In this document: in pieces, positions 25,387-34,564 of the stretch
Layout: each line of letters opens with the position of its first letter
How positions within the stretch are numbered: position 1 is the stretch's first letter
Assembly: GCA_023489335.1 (NCBI GenBank)
Contig: JAMDCP010000013.1
Coordinates: forward strand, 1-64,000
Source: Deltaproteobacteria bacterium
GTDB lineage: Bacteria > SZUA-79 > Acidulodesulfobacterales > Acidulodesulfobacteraceae
Length of the DNA stretch: 64,000 bases
Direction of reading: 5' to 3'
Notes under the pieces: model-generated
Told to the model about the DNA's origin: nothing
The model's database searches: none
What the model saw: the letters and a program-made list of their open reading frames with translations, nothing else
Program-made: the position numbers and the translations under genes

Positions 25387-26484
25387 CTAAGGCATGCTTG
25401 ACAGCCTGACCTTAACAAACCTGACACTTTTGCCTCTATGCACCTTAAGAACGATAACCTGTCCGGGGGCAAATGTATTTATAAGCTCTTCGAGGCGGGA
25501 AAACGAATAAACCTTTTTGCCGTTTATCCTTGTTATAATATCTCCGCCGACTACATAAGTAATGTTTTTCATTGCGATTATCCTATCCCCTGCCACAAGG
25601 CCGGCTTTAAAAGCGGGACTCCCGGGAAAAACCTTCTCGACTAAAAGCCCCTTTTTAACATCCTTGATATCGAGAAGCGTGGAAAGGCTTTCGGTTAATT
25701 TTATCGCTTCTATTCCAAGCCACGGCCTTATTACCCTTCCATATTTAATTAATTGCGGTATATTACTTTTTGCAAGATTTATAGGAATGGCAAACCCGAT
25801 ATTTTGAGCATTGTTTGCAAGCTTTGCGGTATTTATGCCGATAACATGCCCTTTATAATTTACTAATGGTCCGCCCGAATTACCGGGGTTAATTGACGCA
25901 TCCGTTTGTATTATGTTTCCGTAAAATCTTGCCGAAGGAAAAAAAAGGGATCTTTTAAGGCCGCTAATAATTCCGGTGGTGACGGTTTGATAAAGATTAT
26001 AAGGGTTACCGATAGCCATAACCCGTTCGCCGACCCTTAACTTGTTGGAATCTCCCAGAACTAAGGGGATTATTGTTTTACCGTCAGGGTTAATATGAAT
26101 AACGGCTATATCGGATAAGGGGTCCGTTCCTACAACGCTTGCTCTTATATCCTTATATTTTAAAAAGCTTATATAAATTTTGCCCGCGTTTCCGATAACA
26201 TGAAAATTAGTAAGAATATCCCCGTTCTTGCTTATAAAAAACCCCGTGCCGATGTCTTCTTCCGGCATTATGGCGCCGTTTTTAAGCCTTGCGACTCCTA
26301 AAACCTCGACATGTACAACGCTTGGTTTAACCTTATTAAAAAGCCGTTCAATAATGGAACCGCCTTTACTTTTATTATTATGGTAAGCATAAGACTGTTT
26401 TACAAATAAATTACCAGTTAGAACCGTAAAAAAAACCAAAATTAATATTGGAAAACCATGCTTATGCAGCCTCCGAAAAAGCAT
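25387..26484 (-). CDS. HtrA/DegP-type periplasmic serine protease
   Basis: An N-terminal hydrophobic segment (about 10-26) serves as signal peptide or anchor. The trypsin-like domain has a full triad: H95 (TNFHVIG), D125 (SDIAVIH), S203 (NPGNSGGPL). One PDZ domain follows from about residue 265. 365 residues is usual for single-PDZ HtrA proteins. Its first 23 bp overlap the end of the upstream HgdC-like gene, implying translational coupling. Envelope protein quality control is the likely role. Confidence 0.92.
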   Translation of the reverse strand: MLFRRLHKHGFPILILVFFTVLTGNLFVKQSYAYHNNKSKGGSIIERLFNKVKPSVVHVEVLGVARLKNGAIMPEEDIGTGFFISKNGDILTNFHVIGNAGKIYISFLKYKDIRASVVGTDPLSDIAVIHINPDGKTIIPLVLGDSNKLRVGERVMAIGNPYNLYQTVTTGIISGLKRSLFFPSARFYGNIIQTDASINPGNSGGPLVNYKGHVIGINTAKLANNAQNIGFAIPINLAKSNIPQLIKYGRVIRPWLGIEAIKLTESLSTLLDIKDVKKGLLVEKVFPGSPAFKAGLVAGDRIIAMKNITYVVGGDIITRINGKKVYSFSRLEELINTFAPGQVIVLKVHRGKSVRFVKVRLSSMP

Positions 26485-27691
26485 TTTTAACCCCCCTCCA
26501 CTGTTTAGCCTGATGCATAAAGGCTTCCAATCTAAGCATTAAATTAGTGCTTTCCTGTCCATCGAACCACAAATTTATCCATGGAAAATTATTAAGGTCT
26601 TCCCTGAATTTTTTTGAAATGGTTTGAACGATAGATCCCGGCATACAGTGAAAAGGATGAATGCTGACGACCCCTGAATATCCCTTTTTTGCAAAATCAA
26701 TCGATTCGCCCACCGTCAGAATAGCTTCCCCGCCCAGCGATAAATCGAGATATTTCCTTGCATAGGAAAGTATTTCCTTGATGTCTGTTTCTTTATGGTT
26801 CCTGAGCAGCCTTTTAAAAGGCTTGAACATGTTCGCCTCATCCTTTTTTTGGTAATAATTTACAAGGAAACTTAAAAAGATATCCTTTACTTTCTTACTT
26901 TTAAATGCATTTACGGCATATTCATGCGTGGTAAAAGTTATCCACTTGTAAGTAGGAACGACAGAAACTTCCCCTCCCAGCGCTTCTATCTTTTCCGTCG
27001 TAAAATTATTCGTAAATTTATTTAATCTTAAAAATATCTCGCCGACGACGCCTATAAGCGGCCTATTCTCATCTTTTCTTGGAATTTCCTCAAATTTTTT
27101 GGCGCATATTTTCATTGCATCATATATATCATTTCCTTTTTCTATCGCATTAACTACTAAATTTATGCATTCCTTATAGGCCGATACGGTATCGCCTTTG
27201 TTGGTTTCATAAGGCCTGACCCTGTATAGGGCTTTTTCTAAAGTATCTATGGCAAGGCAGCCCTGCCAGGCAACCCTTCTGAAAAGAACAGCCTTATCCC
27301 CGACAAAATCAGTATATGATTTCTTGGCGCTTGGAACTAAAAATTCAACTTCATTATATCCCATATTATCTAATACTAGCTCATGAAGCCTGTTATACTG
27401 GCCAAATTTACACGGCCCCGGCGAGGTGGGCATAAAAAAGGCGGATCTTTTGGCGTCAAAACCCGGTTTCTCAATAACTTTTATAATATCCCCCGTGGTC
27501 ACGAAACACGGCATACATTCGTTACCGTTAGTAAATTTAAGGCCAAAATCTAGCGTTGATTCATCCGGCTCGTCCATGACTTCGGAATCTACGCCGCATC
27601 TTCTAAATGCCGCGCTTAAAGCATAGGCAGCGTCCGACATATACGGTATATAAACCTTTTTATTAAAATTACTTGTATTTGTGTGGTGCAT
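26462..27691 (-). CDS. HgdC/DUF2229-like CoA-dehydratase-activator-related protein
   Basis: A 409-residue protein resembling the C-terminal DUF2229-type part of large 2-hydroxyacyl-CoA dehydratase activase proteins: VYIPYMSDAAYALSAAFRRCG at the start, FTNGNECMPCFVTTGD, TSPGPCKFGQYN, and the late GYSGVVSIHPFHCMPGSI. Conserved cysteines suggest an Fe-S cluster. It lacks the N-terminal ATPase domain. Radical-type dehydratases are ferredoxin-linked, which fits the IorAB/MetFV neighbourhood, but the substrate is unknown. AAGGAG precedes ATG 27691. Confidence 0.75.
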   Translation of the reverse strand: MHHTNTSNFNKKVYIPYMSDAAYALSAAFRRCGVDSEVMDEPDESTLDFGLKFTNGNECMPCFVTTGDIIKVIEKPGFDAKRSAFFMPTSPGPCKFGQYNRLHELVLDNMGYNEVEFLVPSAKKSYTDFVGDKAVLFRRVAWQGCLAIDTLEKALYRVRPYETNKGDTVSAYKECINLVVNAIEKGNDIYDAMKICAKKFEEIPRKDENRPLIGVVGEIFLRLNKFTNNFTTEKIEALGGEVSVVPTYKWITFTTHEYAVNAFKSKKVKDIFLSFLVNYYQKKDEANMFKPFKRLLRNHKETDIKEILSYARKYLDLSLGGEAILTVGESIDFAKKGYSGVVSIHPFHCMPGSIVQTISKKFREDLNNFPWINLWFDGQESTNLMLRLEAFMHQAKQWRGVKNAFSEAA

Positions 27692-27943
27692 ATAATCTCC
27701 TTAAAGATATTGCCATTAGTTTAACGCATAATTCTTTGTATTATCTTATTCATTTATACTATAACATTATAATAAAGTCAAATTAGCGCCGTTGCCCAAA
27801 CCCCGATAAATTATATTTTCAAGCGCTTCGAATTCATATCCCTTGAAAATATTCTTTCTTTTTATTACAATTTAATGGCTTCGATAAAGTTGAACTAAGT
27901 AATTCATAAATTGTAATTCATAAATTCACCTCCGCCCGATACT

Positions 27944-27952
27944 TGATATAAT
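27944..27952 (+). promoter_or_regulatory. Extended -10 box directly before dagK
   Basis: TGATATAAT ends 7 nt before the ATG at 27960, so the mRNA would start at or within a base of the initiation codon. No ribosome site exists. Same arrangement as before the LigD-PE gene and dnaX. Confidence 0.55.
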
Positions 27953-27959
27953 AAATTAA

Positions 27960-28922
27960 ATGATTTTAAAGAAAGCCTTAATTATTTATAACCCAAAGTC
28001 GGGGCGGTTTTCCGAAGATAAACTGTCTTATATCTTAAATTTTTTCAAAAATAGGAATATCCTGATATACGCTTTAAATATGATAGAAAGGCCTATCAAA
28101 AAAAATCTGGCAAATTTTTTTGATATGGTTTTAGTGGCCGGAGGAGACGGAAGTTTAAATTATGTTATAAATAATTTAATCTTCACGGATATTCCTATCG
28201 CCCATTTACCCATGGGGACGGTCAATCTTTTTGCCTTAGAAAACAAAACCCCTTACTCTTTAGCTCAAGCGCTTAATGAAATCGTATATAGATATAAACC
28301 TGTGAAAATCAAACTGGGGAAGGCTAACGAGCAGTATTTTATCGCTATGACAGGAATCGGCCTCGATGCCTTTATCGTTAAAAATATGGAAGAAAAAATA
28401 AGAAAGAGCAAGAAAAGAATATACAATAATTCTATAAAATATCTTAACTACATATTTAACATAATTAAAATAAGCAAAAATTATAAATTTTACGACTTAT
28501 CCTTAGATATAATACATAGTGATAATACCGAAGATTCTAACGCTTATCGTTTTGAAAGGTGGGAACGGTGCTCTGCCAAAGAGATTATTGTTTCGAATAT
28601 AAGATACTATGGCGGACCCTTTAAAGTATTTCCTAAAAATTCACCGTTAAACGATAAGTTCGATATAAGATTGATAAAGAATGTAAATAACCGGACCGAT
28701 ACTATTTGTTCTATACTGAAATCACTGACGCTTTACAAAAGATATGAAGATAACCCCGATTTTTACATAAAGGCAAATAAAATCTACATATCATCTCTGG
28801 ACCCGGCGGAAAATGAAAAAATATATTACCAGTGCGACGGAGAATTTGCAGGAACGCTTCCGGTAGAAATAGAAAAGGTGGATAATGCGATAACTATGCT
28901 TGTAAATCCAGCCACCTTTTAG
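27960..28922 (+). CDS. Diacylglycerol/lipid kinase family protein
   Basis: Lipid kinase of the DAGK catalytic family (YegS/DgkB type). LIIYNPKSGR at 8-17 and the nucleotide-binding GGDGSLNYVIN at 61-71, then the LPMGTVNLFA loop, are all typical. 320 residues. It phosphorylates diacylglycerol or a related lipid at the membrane. Monocistronic between the HgdC-like gene (divergent) and a LysR gene (convergent). No ribosome site; an extended -10 lies immediately upstream. Confidence 0.88.
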   Translation: MILKKALIIYNPKSGRFSEDKLSYILNFFKNRNILIYALNMIERPIKKNLANFFDMVLVAGGDGSLNYVINNLIFTDIPIAHLPMGTVNLFALENKTPYSLAQALNEIVYRYKPVKIKLGKANEQYFIAMTGIGLDAFIVKNMEEKIRKSKKRIYNNSIKYLNYIFNIIKISKNYKFYDLSLDIIHSDNTEDSNAYRFERWERCSAKEIIVSNIRYYGGPFKVFPKNSPLNDKFDIRLIKNVNNRTDTICSILKSLTLYKRYEDNPDFYIKANKIYISSLDPAENEKIYYQCDGEFAGTLPVEIEKVDNAITMLVNPATF

Positions 28923-28940
28923 AAGCATTGGTACGAGCAA

Positions 28941-29891
28941 CTATGTTGTTCTACTTTCTATAAATTGATTATCTGGCAGTATATTATTTTCTATCCACTT
29001 CAAGGTAAGTTCAACAAAAGCTGAAGTAGCAGGAGGAAGGTCTGAAAACGGCATTATAGACGCAAGACCTATTCTGCGTTTTAATATTGGTTCAAGCGGC
29101 AAAATTTTCACATTTGGTATATATTCAGGTAATGCAAATTTTGGCATTATAGCTATTCCCAACCCTTCTTTAATCATAGCCAGCAGTGTTCCGGTATTGC
29201 TTACTTTGTATTTCCACGGCGGAAGTTTTCCTGTTGCCGATTTGAAAGCTTTTTTTACTAAAATCTGGCAGTTGCTGTTCCATGTTATCATCATGGGATA
29301 TTTGGTTAATTCCTCAATGCTGATTGAATTTTGAGCCGCCAAAGTATGGGTTTCAGGTAAAACCACTACCATATCGTCGGAGATTATAGGAATTGTTTCA
29401 AGCATATCGCACGGGAATGTAATAAACCCTATATCTATCGTGCGGGATACAATCCAATCCCTTATCTCTCCTTCCGTTCCTTCAAATATTTTTAAATTAA
29501 TTTTAGGATATTTTAATTTAAATAAACGCATTATTCCTGGAAGAAAATTAATGGAAACACCTCCGAAACTTCCAATTTTCACCTGTCCTGTTTGTAGTTT
29601 CAACGAAGCGCTAACTTCCTGTTTTATATACTCCATATTTGCTACAATCGAGCGTGCGTATTTGAGTACTTTAATACCTGTTTCCGTGGGGTAAACCCCA
29701 TCTTTTCCCCGCTGAATGAGTTTTATACCTAATTCAGACTCTAGATCCGCTATTGAGTGGCTTACCGCAGATTGCGTAATATAAAGTTCTTCTGCCGCTA
29801 TAGAAAATTTTTTTAATTCAATAATTTTGATTAAAATTATTAATTGATTTAATGTCATGAGTTTTTTCTCATATTTATGAATACTATTCAT
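28941..29891 (-). CDS. LysR-family transcriptional regulator
   Basis: A winged helix-turn-helix at residues 13-72 (MTLNQLIILIKIIELKKFSI, then AAEELYITQSAVSHSIADLE) and a substrate-binding domain of about 200 residues. 316 residues total; a start at the inner methionine (residue 12) would match family length better. It is divergent from the EamA transporter gene, so it probably controls that gene; the effector is unknown. Along with its neighbour it looks like a transferred pair. Confidence 0.9.
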   Translation of the reverse strand: MNSIHKYEKKLMTLNQLIILIKIIELKKFSIAAEELYITQSAVSHSIADLESELGIKLIQRGKDGVYPTETGIKVLKYARSIVANMEYIKQEVSASLKLQTGQVKIGSFGGVSINFLPGIMRLFKLKYPKINLKIFEGTEGEIRDWIVSRTIDIGFITFPCDMLETIPIISDDMVVVLPETHTLAAQNSISIEELTKYPMMITWNSNCQILVKKAFKSATGKLPPWKYKVSNTGTLLAMIKEGLGIAIMPKFALPEYIPNVKILPLEPILKRRIGLASIMPFSDLPPATSAFVELTLKWIENNILPDNQFIESRTT

Positions 29892-29898
29892 TTGATTT

Positions 29899-29907
29899 AT
29901 AGACTAT
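29899..29907. promoter_or_regulatory. Small palindrome in the LysR/EamA intergenic region
   Basis: ATAGACTAT is a perfect 9-bp dyad in the 82-bp divergent intergenic region, the usual place for a LysR-type operator. It lacks a clear longer T-N11-A context, so this is only a candidate. Confidence 0.25.
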
Positions 29908-29973
29908 TTATATATTAACATAATTTTAAATTAAATAAAAAAATATGGATATTATTTTAAATATTAGTGGGGG

Positions 29974-30894
29974 ATGGCTTTGATAAATCGTTTAAAGTTT
30001 ATTATATTGATTATATTATCCACGGCGCTGATGGGGTCAGCTTTTTCAGTAATTAAAATGGGTGATATGTATGCATCGCCGTTATTGTTTGCAGCGATAC
30101 GTTTCATTCTGGCGGGACTGCTTTTGGCTTTCATTGTCGGAATTATGCGAATGCCTCACCCGGAGCATCTGCGCGAGTGGTTTTACATTGCGGTAATCGG
30201 GTTTTTTCAAACCACAGGGGTTTTTGGAGCTATTTTTTTGAGTTTGCGCACCATCACCGCAGGAGAATCATCTATTTTAATATTTATAAACCCTATATTA
30301 GTTGTTTTATTTAGTGCATTTATCGGCATACAGTATCGTTGGCTGCAGTGGATTGGGGTGATTATCGGTTTTATCGGCGTCGTAATACTAATCGGATTTC
30401 ATCCTTATTATCAAGTAGGCGTGTGGATAGCACTATCTGGAGCAGTATTTTGGGCAATAACCACATTGTTGGTTAAGCGGTTGAGCAGTTTTATAAACAT
30501 TTGGGTGCTTACTGCTTATCAAATGCTGATTGGAGGAATATTATTACTCTTTATCAGTGAAATTTTTGGACATCCGTATGTTGTTTTCAATGTTTCATTT
30601 GTTCTAATTGTTCTTTGGCTTGCTATTATGAGCTCCATCGTGCAATTTGGAATCTGGTTTTATTTAATTCAAAAAAACGATCCCGGAAAGGTTAGCTCTT
30701 TTTTATTTTTAGCTCCGCTGTTCGGAGTTTTGTCAGGATTAATTTTATTACGCGAACCAGTTACTTTGGAAATAATTATAGGCGGCCTTTTTATTTTTGC
30801 AGGTATAATTCTTGTTAATCGACCCGAATCTCGCCGACTCATGCTGGAAAAAGCGGAAGAGAAAGCGGAAATGGAAACAGAAGGCAACCCTTAA
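29974..30894 (+). CDS. EamA/DMT-family transporter
   Basis: Ten hydrophobic segments in two five-helix repeats, as in drug/metabolite exporters of the EamA family; 306 residues with a charged C-terminal tail. The start of repeat one, STALMGSAFSVIKMGD, and repeat two, ISGAVFWAITTLLVKR-like, are typical. It could export an amino acid or another small metabolite. Codon use (frequent CTG, CGT, CGC) differs from neighbouring genes. ATG 29974 abuts a GGGGG tract; TTG 29980 would have better spacing. Confidence 0.88.
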   Translation: MALINRLKFIILIILSTALMGSAFSVIKMGDMYASPLLFAAIRFILAGLLLAFIVGIMRMPHPEHLREWFYIAVIGFFQTTGVFGAIFLSLRTITAGESSILIFINPILVVLFSAFIGIQYRWLQWIGVIIGFIGVVILIGFHPYYQVGVWIALSGAVFWAITTLLVKRLSSFINIWVLTAYQMLIGGILLLFISEIFGHPYVVFNVSFVLIVLWLAIMSSIVQFGIWFYLIQKNDPGKVSSFLFLAPLFGVLSGLILLREPVTLEIIIGGLFIFAGIILVNRPESRRLMLEKAEEKAEMETEGNP

Positions 30895-31095
30895 ATATAA
30901 GATTTATTTTATTGCCACCCCCCTCCCCCGCTTGCATTGGCGGTTTTATTTTAAAGAATAACCGGAGGCAAACCGCCTCAGATTTATGATATTTTTGAAA
31001 TATCCTTGATTTCGCTTCTTTGTCAGCAAAGGAAGCGGGGTTCGGGGCAAAGCCCCGATATAATGCTATATTACACTACTCCTGTAAATCCAGCC
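30895..31095. other. 200-bp gap between EamA and glcF with short hairpins
   Basis: This gap between converging genes holds GAGGCAAACCGCCTC and CGGGGCAAAGCCCCG hairpins, without flanking T-runs that would make them textbook terminators. They may still end transcription from either side. No gene is seen. Confidence 0.4.
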
Positions 31096-32367
31096 TCATT
31101 CCTTTAAACTCTGTGCATAAATGCTTATTAAGTGATTTACGGGTATGCCCTGTTGCTCCTTTAAAATGCCCCTTTGATCGCTCAAAGAAAACATGCATCC
31201 GGAACAGGACGTCAAAATGTTTTGCGGGAAGGCTTCTTTAATTTCTTCAAACTTTAGCCTCGTAATCTCTTTGGACAAATCGTAATGCCTTATATTGAAC
31301 ATACCCCCATTGCCGCAGCAATAGTTATGTTTCAACGGCTTTAATTTTAAACCCGCAATTTTATCCACAATCAAGCCCGCTTCCCCAATTAAACCTTCAT
31401 TATAAGAGGACGGCTTAAACTCGGGTGAATTTAAAAGATGGCAGGGTATATGAAATACCGCATCGGTTTCCTTTTGTAATTCCCCCGCTTTTATATCGAT
31501 ACCTTTTTTTTCCAGTACTTTAAAAAATGACCAGATATTAAGCAATTTTTTAGAAAAATTTAAAACTTCGCTATAACCTTCGTCATTTTTATTAAAATAT
31601 AGCGGATAAAGTTTATTTACGGAGTAAGAACAGGATGCGCATGAAGTAACTATATAGTCTATATCTTGAGCCTTAAAGGCATTTGCATTATTCAAAGCAA
31701 GGTCTTTAAAGGAACTTATATCCCCGCTCGATATAAAAGGCAGTCCGCAGCAACCCTGCATTTGCGGAACAAAGACCGAAACCCCGTTTTTTACCAAAGA
31801 CGCTACCGTGTCGGCGGATATTTGAGGATATATGCTATTAAATACGCAACCGCTAAAATAACCCGCCCTGATTTCCTCTCTTTTGCCGCCCGCGCCGTTG
31901 CGGTCCGCTTTAAACCGGTAATTTCTGGCCGAGATAAAGGCTTTGCCCTGAGGATTTGGGACAAATCGCCTGTTAAGCTGGTTTATAATTGGAATGTTTG
32001 CAATTTTTAAGGCGGATTTTAATAAAATTTTCCTTTTATTTTTCAGGGCTTTAAGCGCTATTGCGCCGAGGGAAAATTTATTATCCTGAAGCTCATTTAA
32101 TTTAATCCTTTCATTTATTATCAAGTCCCCTATTTTAACATCGTTAGGGCAAATATTAACGCATCTTCCGCATAAAAGGCAGGTGGACATGGCTTCTGCC
32201 ACCTTTGAAACCTTTAAGGGCAGCACGTCATTGTTATCGGTTAAAATTAACCGAACCCTGCCCCTTGGACTGTAAAACTCGTTTAGGCTAATCCTGTATG
32301 TCGGACAAACCGGCAGGCATTTGCCGCAGTGGACGCAATTCAGATAACTTATATCTTTGTCTTCCAA
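31096..32367 (-). CDS. glcF: Glycolate/lactate oxidase iron-sulfur subunit
   Basis: Two 4Fe-4S motifs lie near the N-terminus (CVHCGKCLPVCP at 11-22 and CLLCGRCVNICP near 63-74), followed by two CCG domains (GCCGLPF and the late YCCGNGGMF). This is the GlcF architecture, passing electrons from the flavin subunit toward the quinone pool. 423 residues. It starts with TTG at 32367; an AAAGGAG site ten bases upstream decides this start. glcD lies 55 bp upstream on the same strand. Confidence 0.9.
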   Translation of the reverse strand: MEDKDISYLNCVHCGKCLPVCPTYRISLNEFYSPRGRVRLILTDNNDVLPLKVSKVAEAMSTCLLCGRCVNICPNDVKIGDLIINERIKLNELQDNKFSLGAIALKALKNKRKILLKSALKIANIPIINQLNRRFVPNPQGKAFISARNYRFKADRNGAGGKREEIRAGYFSGCVFNSIYPQISADTVASLVKNGVSVFVPQMQGCCGLPFISSGDISSFKDLALNNANAFKAQDIDYIVTSCASCSYSVNKLYPLYFNKNDEGYSEVLNFSKKLLNIWSFFKVLEKKGIDIKAGELQKETDAVFHIPCHLLNSPEFKPSSYNEGLIGEAGLIVDKIAGLKLKPLKHNYCCGNGGMFNIRHYDLSKEITRLKFEEIKEAFPQNILTSCSGCMFSLSDQRGILKEQQGIPVNHLISIYAQSLKE

Positions 32368-32422
32368 TTAATAAAACTCCTTTATAGAAAAACTAGAGGG
32401 CGACGGACATGCGATATTTAAT

Positions 32423-33796
32423 TTAAAATATCTTGCCTGGATTTATAATATTGCGAGGGTCGAATACCTTTTTTATATTTTTTAAAATATTCATATAGTA
32501 ATCGTTATATTTTAATTTCATAAACTCCTTTTTTTCCAGTCCAATGCCATGTTCTCCGGATAAACTTCCGCCCGCTTCGGCCGTTTTCTTTAAAATTTCA
32601 AATTTTGCTTTCTCTCCCCTTTTTACCATATCGGCGTCATCCTTATTTAACATAATATTCACATGGATATTCCCGTCGCCGAAGTGTCCGAAATTTATTA
32701 TAGGAACATTATATGTTTTTGAGATTCCCTCTATAAAAGACAGCATTTCTATAATTTTATTTATCGGAACGGCTATATCGTTATTTATTTTTAGGTCTCC
32801 GTATTTCCGCAAAGAAGGCGAAATTGCCTTTCTCGCTTCCATTATAACCCGTTTTTCTTCTTCGCTGCCCGAAGAAAAAAGAAAAACCGGCGAAAATTCT
32901 TTTAATATCTTTTCGTATTCCGCAACACTTTCGCCAACCTCAAGCCGGGAACCGTCAGCCTCTATGATAAACAAAAAAGCTCCCTCTATTTTTATTATAT
33001 CACTCTTGAAATAACTTTTAACCGATTCAATCGAGGATTTATCCATAAATTCTAACATTGACGGCCTGTTTCTAAGTTTTAACAAAGAAATGGCCGCATT
33101 AAAGCCGTTGCCTATATCGTCAAACGATACTAAAATTAATGAATTAGCCTCCGGATTGGATAAAAATTTTAGCGTAATTTTGGAAAAAAGACCCAGTGTC
33201 CCTTCCGAACCGACCATAAGCTGGGTAAGATTATATCCCGAGACATCCTTGACGGACTTAGAACCCGTATTTATTATTTCGCCGTCTCCCGTAATTAATT
33301 CGAGAGCCGCAACATAATCTTTCGTAACGCCGTATTTAACGGCGCTCGGTCCGCCGGAACACTCGGCAACATTGCCGCCTATTGTGGAAAATTCATAGCT
33401 TGCCGGATCGGGAGGATAAAAATAACCCTTTTCTGCAAGATATGACTTTAAATCCGCATTTATAACACCCGGTTCAACCGTAACAAACATGTTTTCTTCA
33501 TCGATTTCCAAAATATGGTTCATTTTTGTGAATGAAACCACGACCCCGCCTTTGAGCGGCAAACTTCCGCCGGAAAATCCGCTTCCGGAACCCCTCCCGA
33601 CAACGGGGGTATTGTATTTTAGGCACAACTTAACGATATTAGAAATCTCATTTGAATTAAGGGGAAAGACAACGACATCTGGCATAAACTCTTTAGATGT
33701 TGCATCGTAAGAATAGCACAACAGTTCCTCGGCTTCGGATAAAACCCTGTTCTTTCCCAGAAGTTCTTCAAATTCTTTTATAAGTTTTTGATTCAT
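32423..33796 (-). CDS. glcD: FAD-linked glycolate/D-lactate dehydrogenase
   Basis: PCMH-type FAD-binding domain with PVVGRGSGSGFSGGSLP near residue 58 and GGNVAECSGGPSAVKYG, then the FAD-oxidase C-terminal domain with the metal/substrate histidines in NFGHFGDGNIHVN and the final GGSLSGEHGIGLEK. 457 residues, GlcD/D-LDH class. Oxidises a 2-hydroxyacid such as glycolate or D-lactate and works with the adjacent GlcF. Substrate not decidable by eye. Confidence 0.92.
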   Translation of the reverse strand: MNQKLIKEFEELLGKNRVLSEAEELLCYSYDATSKEFMPDVVVFPLNSNEISNIVKLCLKYNTPVVGRGSGSGFSGGSLPLKGGVVVSFTKMNHILEIDEENMFVTVEPGVINADLKSYLAEKGYFYPPDPASYEFSTIGGNVAECSGGPSAVKYGVTKDYVAALELITGDGEIINTGSKSVKDVSGYNLTQLMVGSEGTLGLFSKITLKFLSNPEANSLILVSFDDIGNGFNAAISLLKLRNRPSMLEFMDKSSIESVKSYFKSDIIKIEGAFLFIIEADGSRLEVGESVAEYEKILKEFSPVFLFSSGSEEEKRVIMEARKAISPSLRKYGDLKINNDIAVPINKIIEMLSFIEGISKTYNVPIINFGHFGDGNIHVNIMLNKDDADMVKRGEKAKFEILKKTAEAGGSLSGEHGIGLEKKEFMKLKYNDYYMNILKNIKKVFDPRNIINPGKIF

Positions 33797-33811
33797 AATT
33801 CCATAAATAAG

Positions 33812-33840
33812 TTGTCATTGCGAGCGCGGCAAAGCAATCT
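33812..33840. repeat. REP-like repeat fragment upstream of glcD
   Basis: TTGTCATTGCGAGCG then GCAAAGCAATCT, the same core as the inner arm of the 15691-15837 repeat (TCATTGCGAGCG...GAAGCAATCT). It is a half copy that runs up to the rdgB stop codon. Such TCATTGCGAGC repeats are scattered through many bacterial genomes. Confidence 0.7.
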
Positions 33841-34480
33841 AAAACCGTTCTATTTCCTTTATCGCTTCTACAACCTTTCTAAAAGCGATTGCCCTGTGAG
33901 ATATTTTATTTTTCTCTGAAAGCTCAATCTGCGCAACGGTTTTACCCAGTTCTGGAACAAAAAATACAGGGTCGTAACCGAAACCCTTTGCACCGCTTAT
34001 CTCATGAGAAATCAAGCCCTTCACTCTTCCGTCTAAATACTGAAATTTGTCCCTTTTCATATCGTAAAGACAGGCAAAACAGACAAATTCGGCATGCCTA
34101 TTTTCCGCGCAGTCTTTCTTTGCCCTCATCGTATCAAGCAACTTATTAATATTTTCCGCATCCGAAGCATTTTCGCCTGCGTATCTTGCCGTAAAAAGAC
34201 CGGGGAGATTGCCCAAGCAGTTTACTTCTAACCCCGAATCCTCGCTTACTATATAATCCAGCCTTAGTTCCGACTTTAGCTTCGCGTTTTCATTTAAAAA
34301 TTTCAGATAACCTTCCGCTTTAATTTTAGCATTCTCTTTATAAGTTTTCCCATTTTCGATTATTTCCACCTGAAAACTTTCATCAAGGTAGATGATATTT
34401 AACCCGGTAAAATTACTCATTACCCTTTCAATCTCCCGAAACTTATGGGCATTTCCTGTAGCTATTAATATATTAATCAT
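33839..34480 (-). CDS. rdgB: XTP/dITP pyrophosphatase
   Basis: House-cleaning enzyme that hydrolyses deaminated purine triphosphates. TGNAHKFREIE at the N-terminus, SEDSGLEVNCLGNLPGLFTARYAG-type core (read in two pieces around residue 80) and SHRAIAFRK at the C-terminus are the HAM1/RdgB signatures. 213 residues is slightly long. It follows rph on the same strand, a very common pairing. The stop codon lies in the REP-like fragment. Confidence 0.93.
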   Translation of the reverse strand: MINILIATGNAHKFREIERVMSNFTGLNIIYLDESFQVEIIENGKTYKENAKIKAEGYLKFLNENAKLKSELRLDYIVSEDSGLEVNCLGNLPGLFTARYAGENASDAENINKLLDTMRAKKDCAENRHAEFVCFACLYDMKRDKFQYLDGRVKGLISHEISGAKGFGYDPVFFVPELGKTVAQIELSEKNKISHRAIAFRKVVEAIKEIERF

Positions 34481-34564
34481 TTCGTTGCTAAAAAATACGG
34501 AAAATTTATTTATGTTTATTTAATAAAATTAATTTAATAATTTAATATTAAGGAAATTAGAGGG

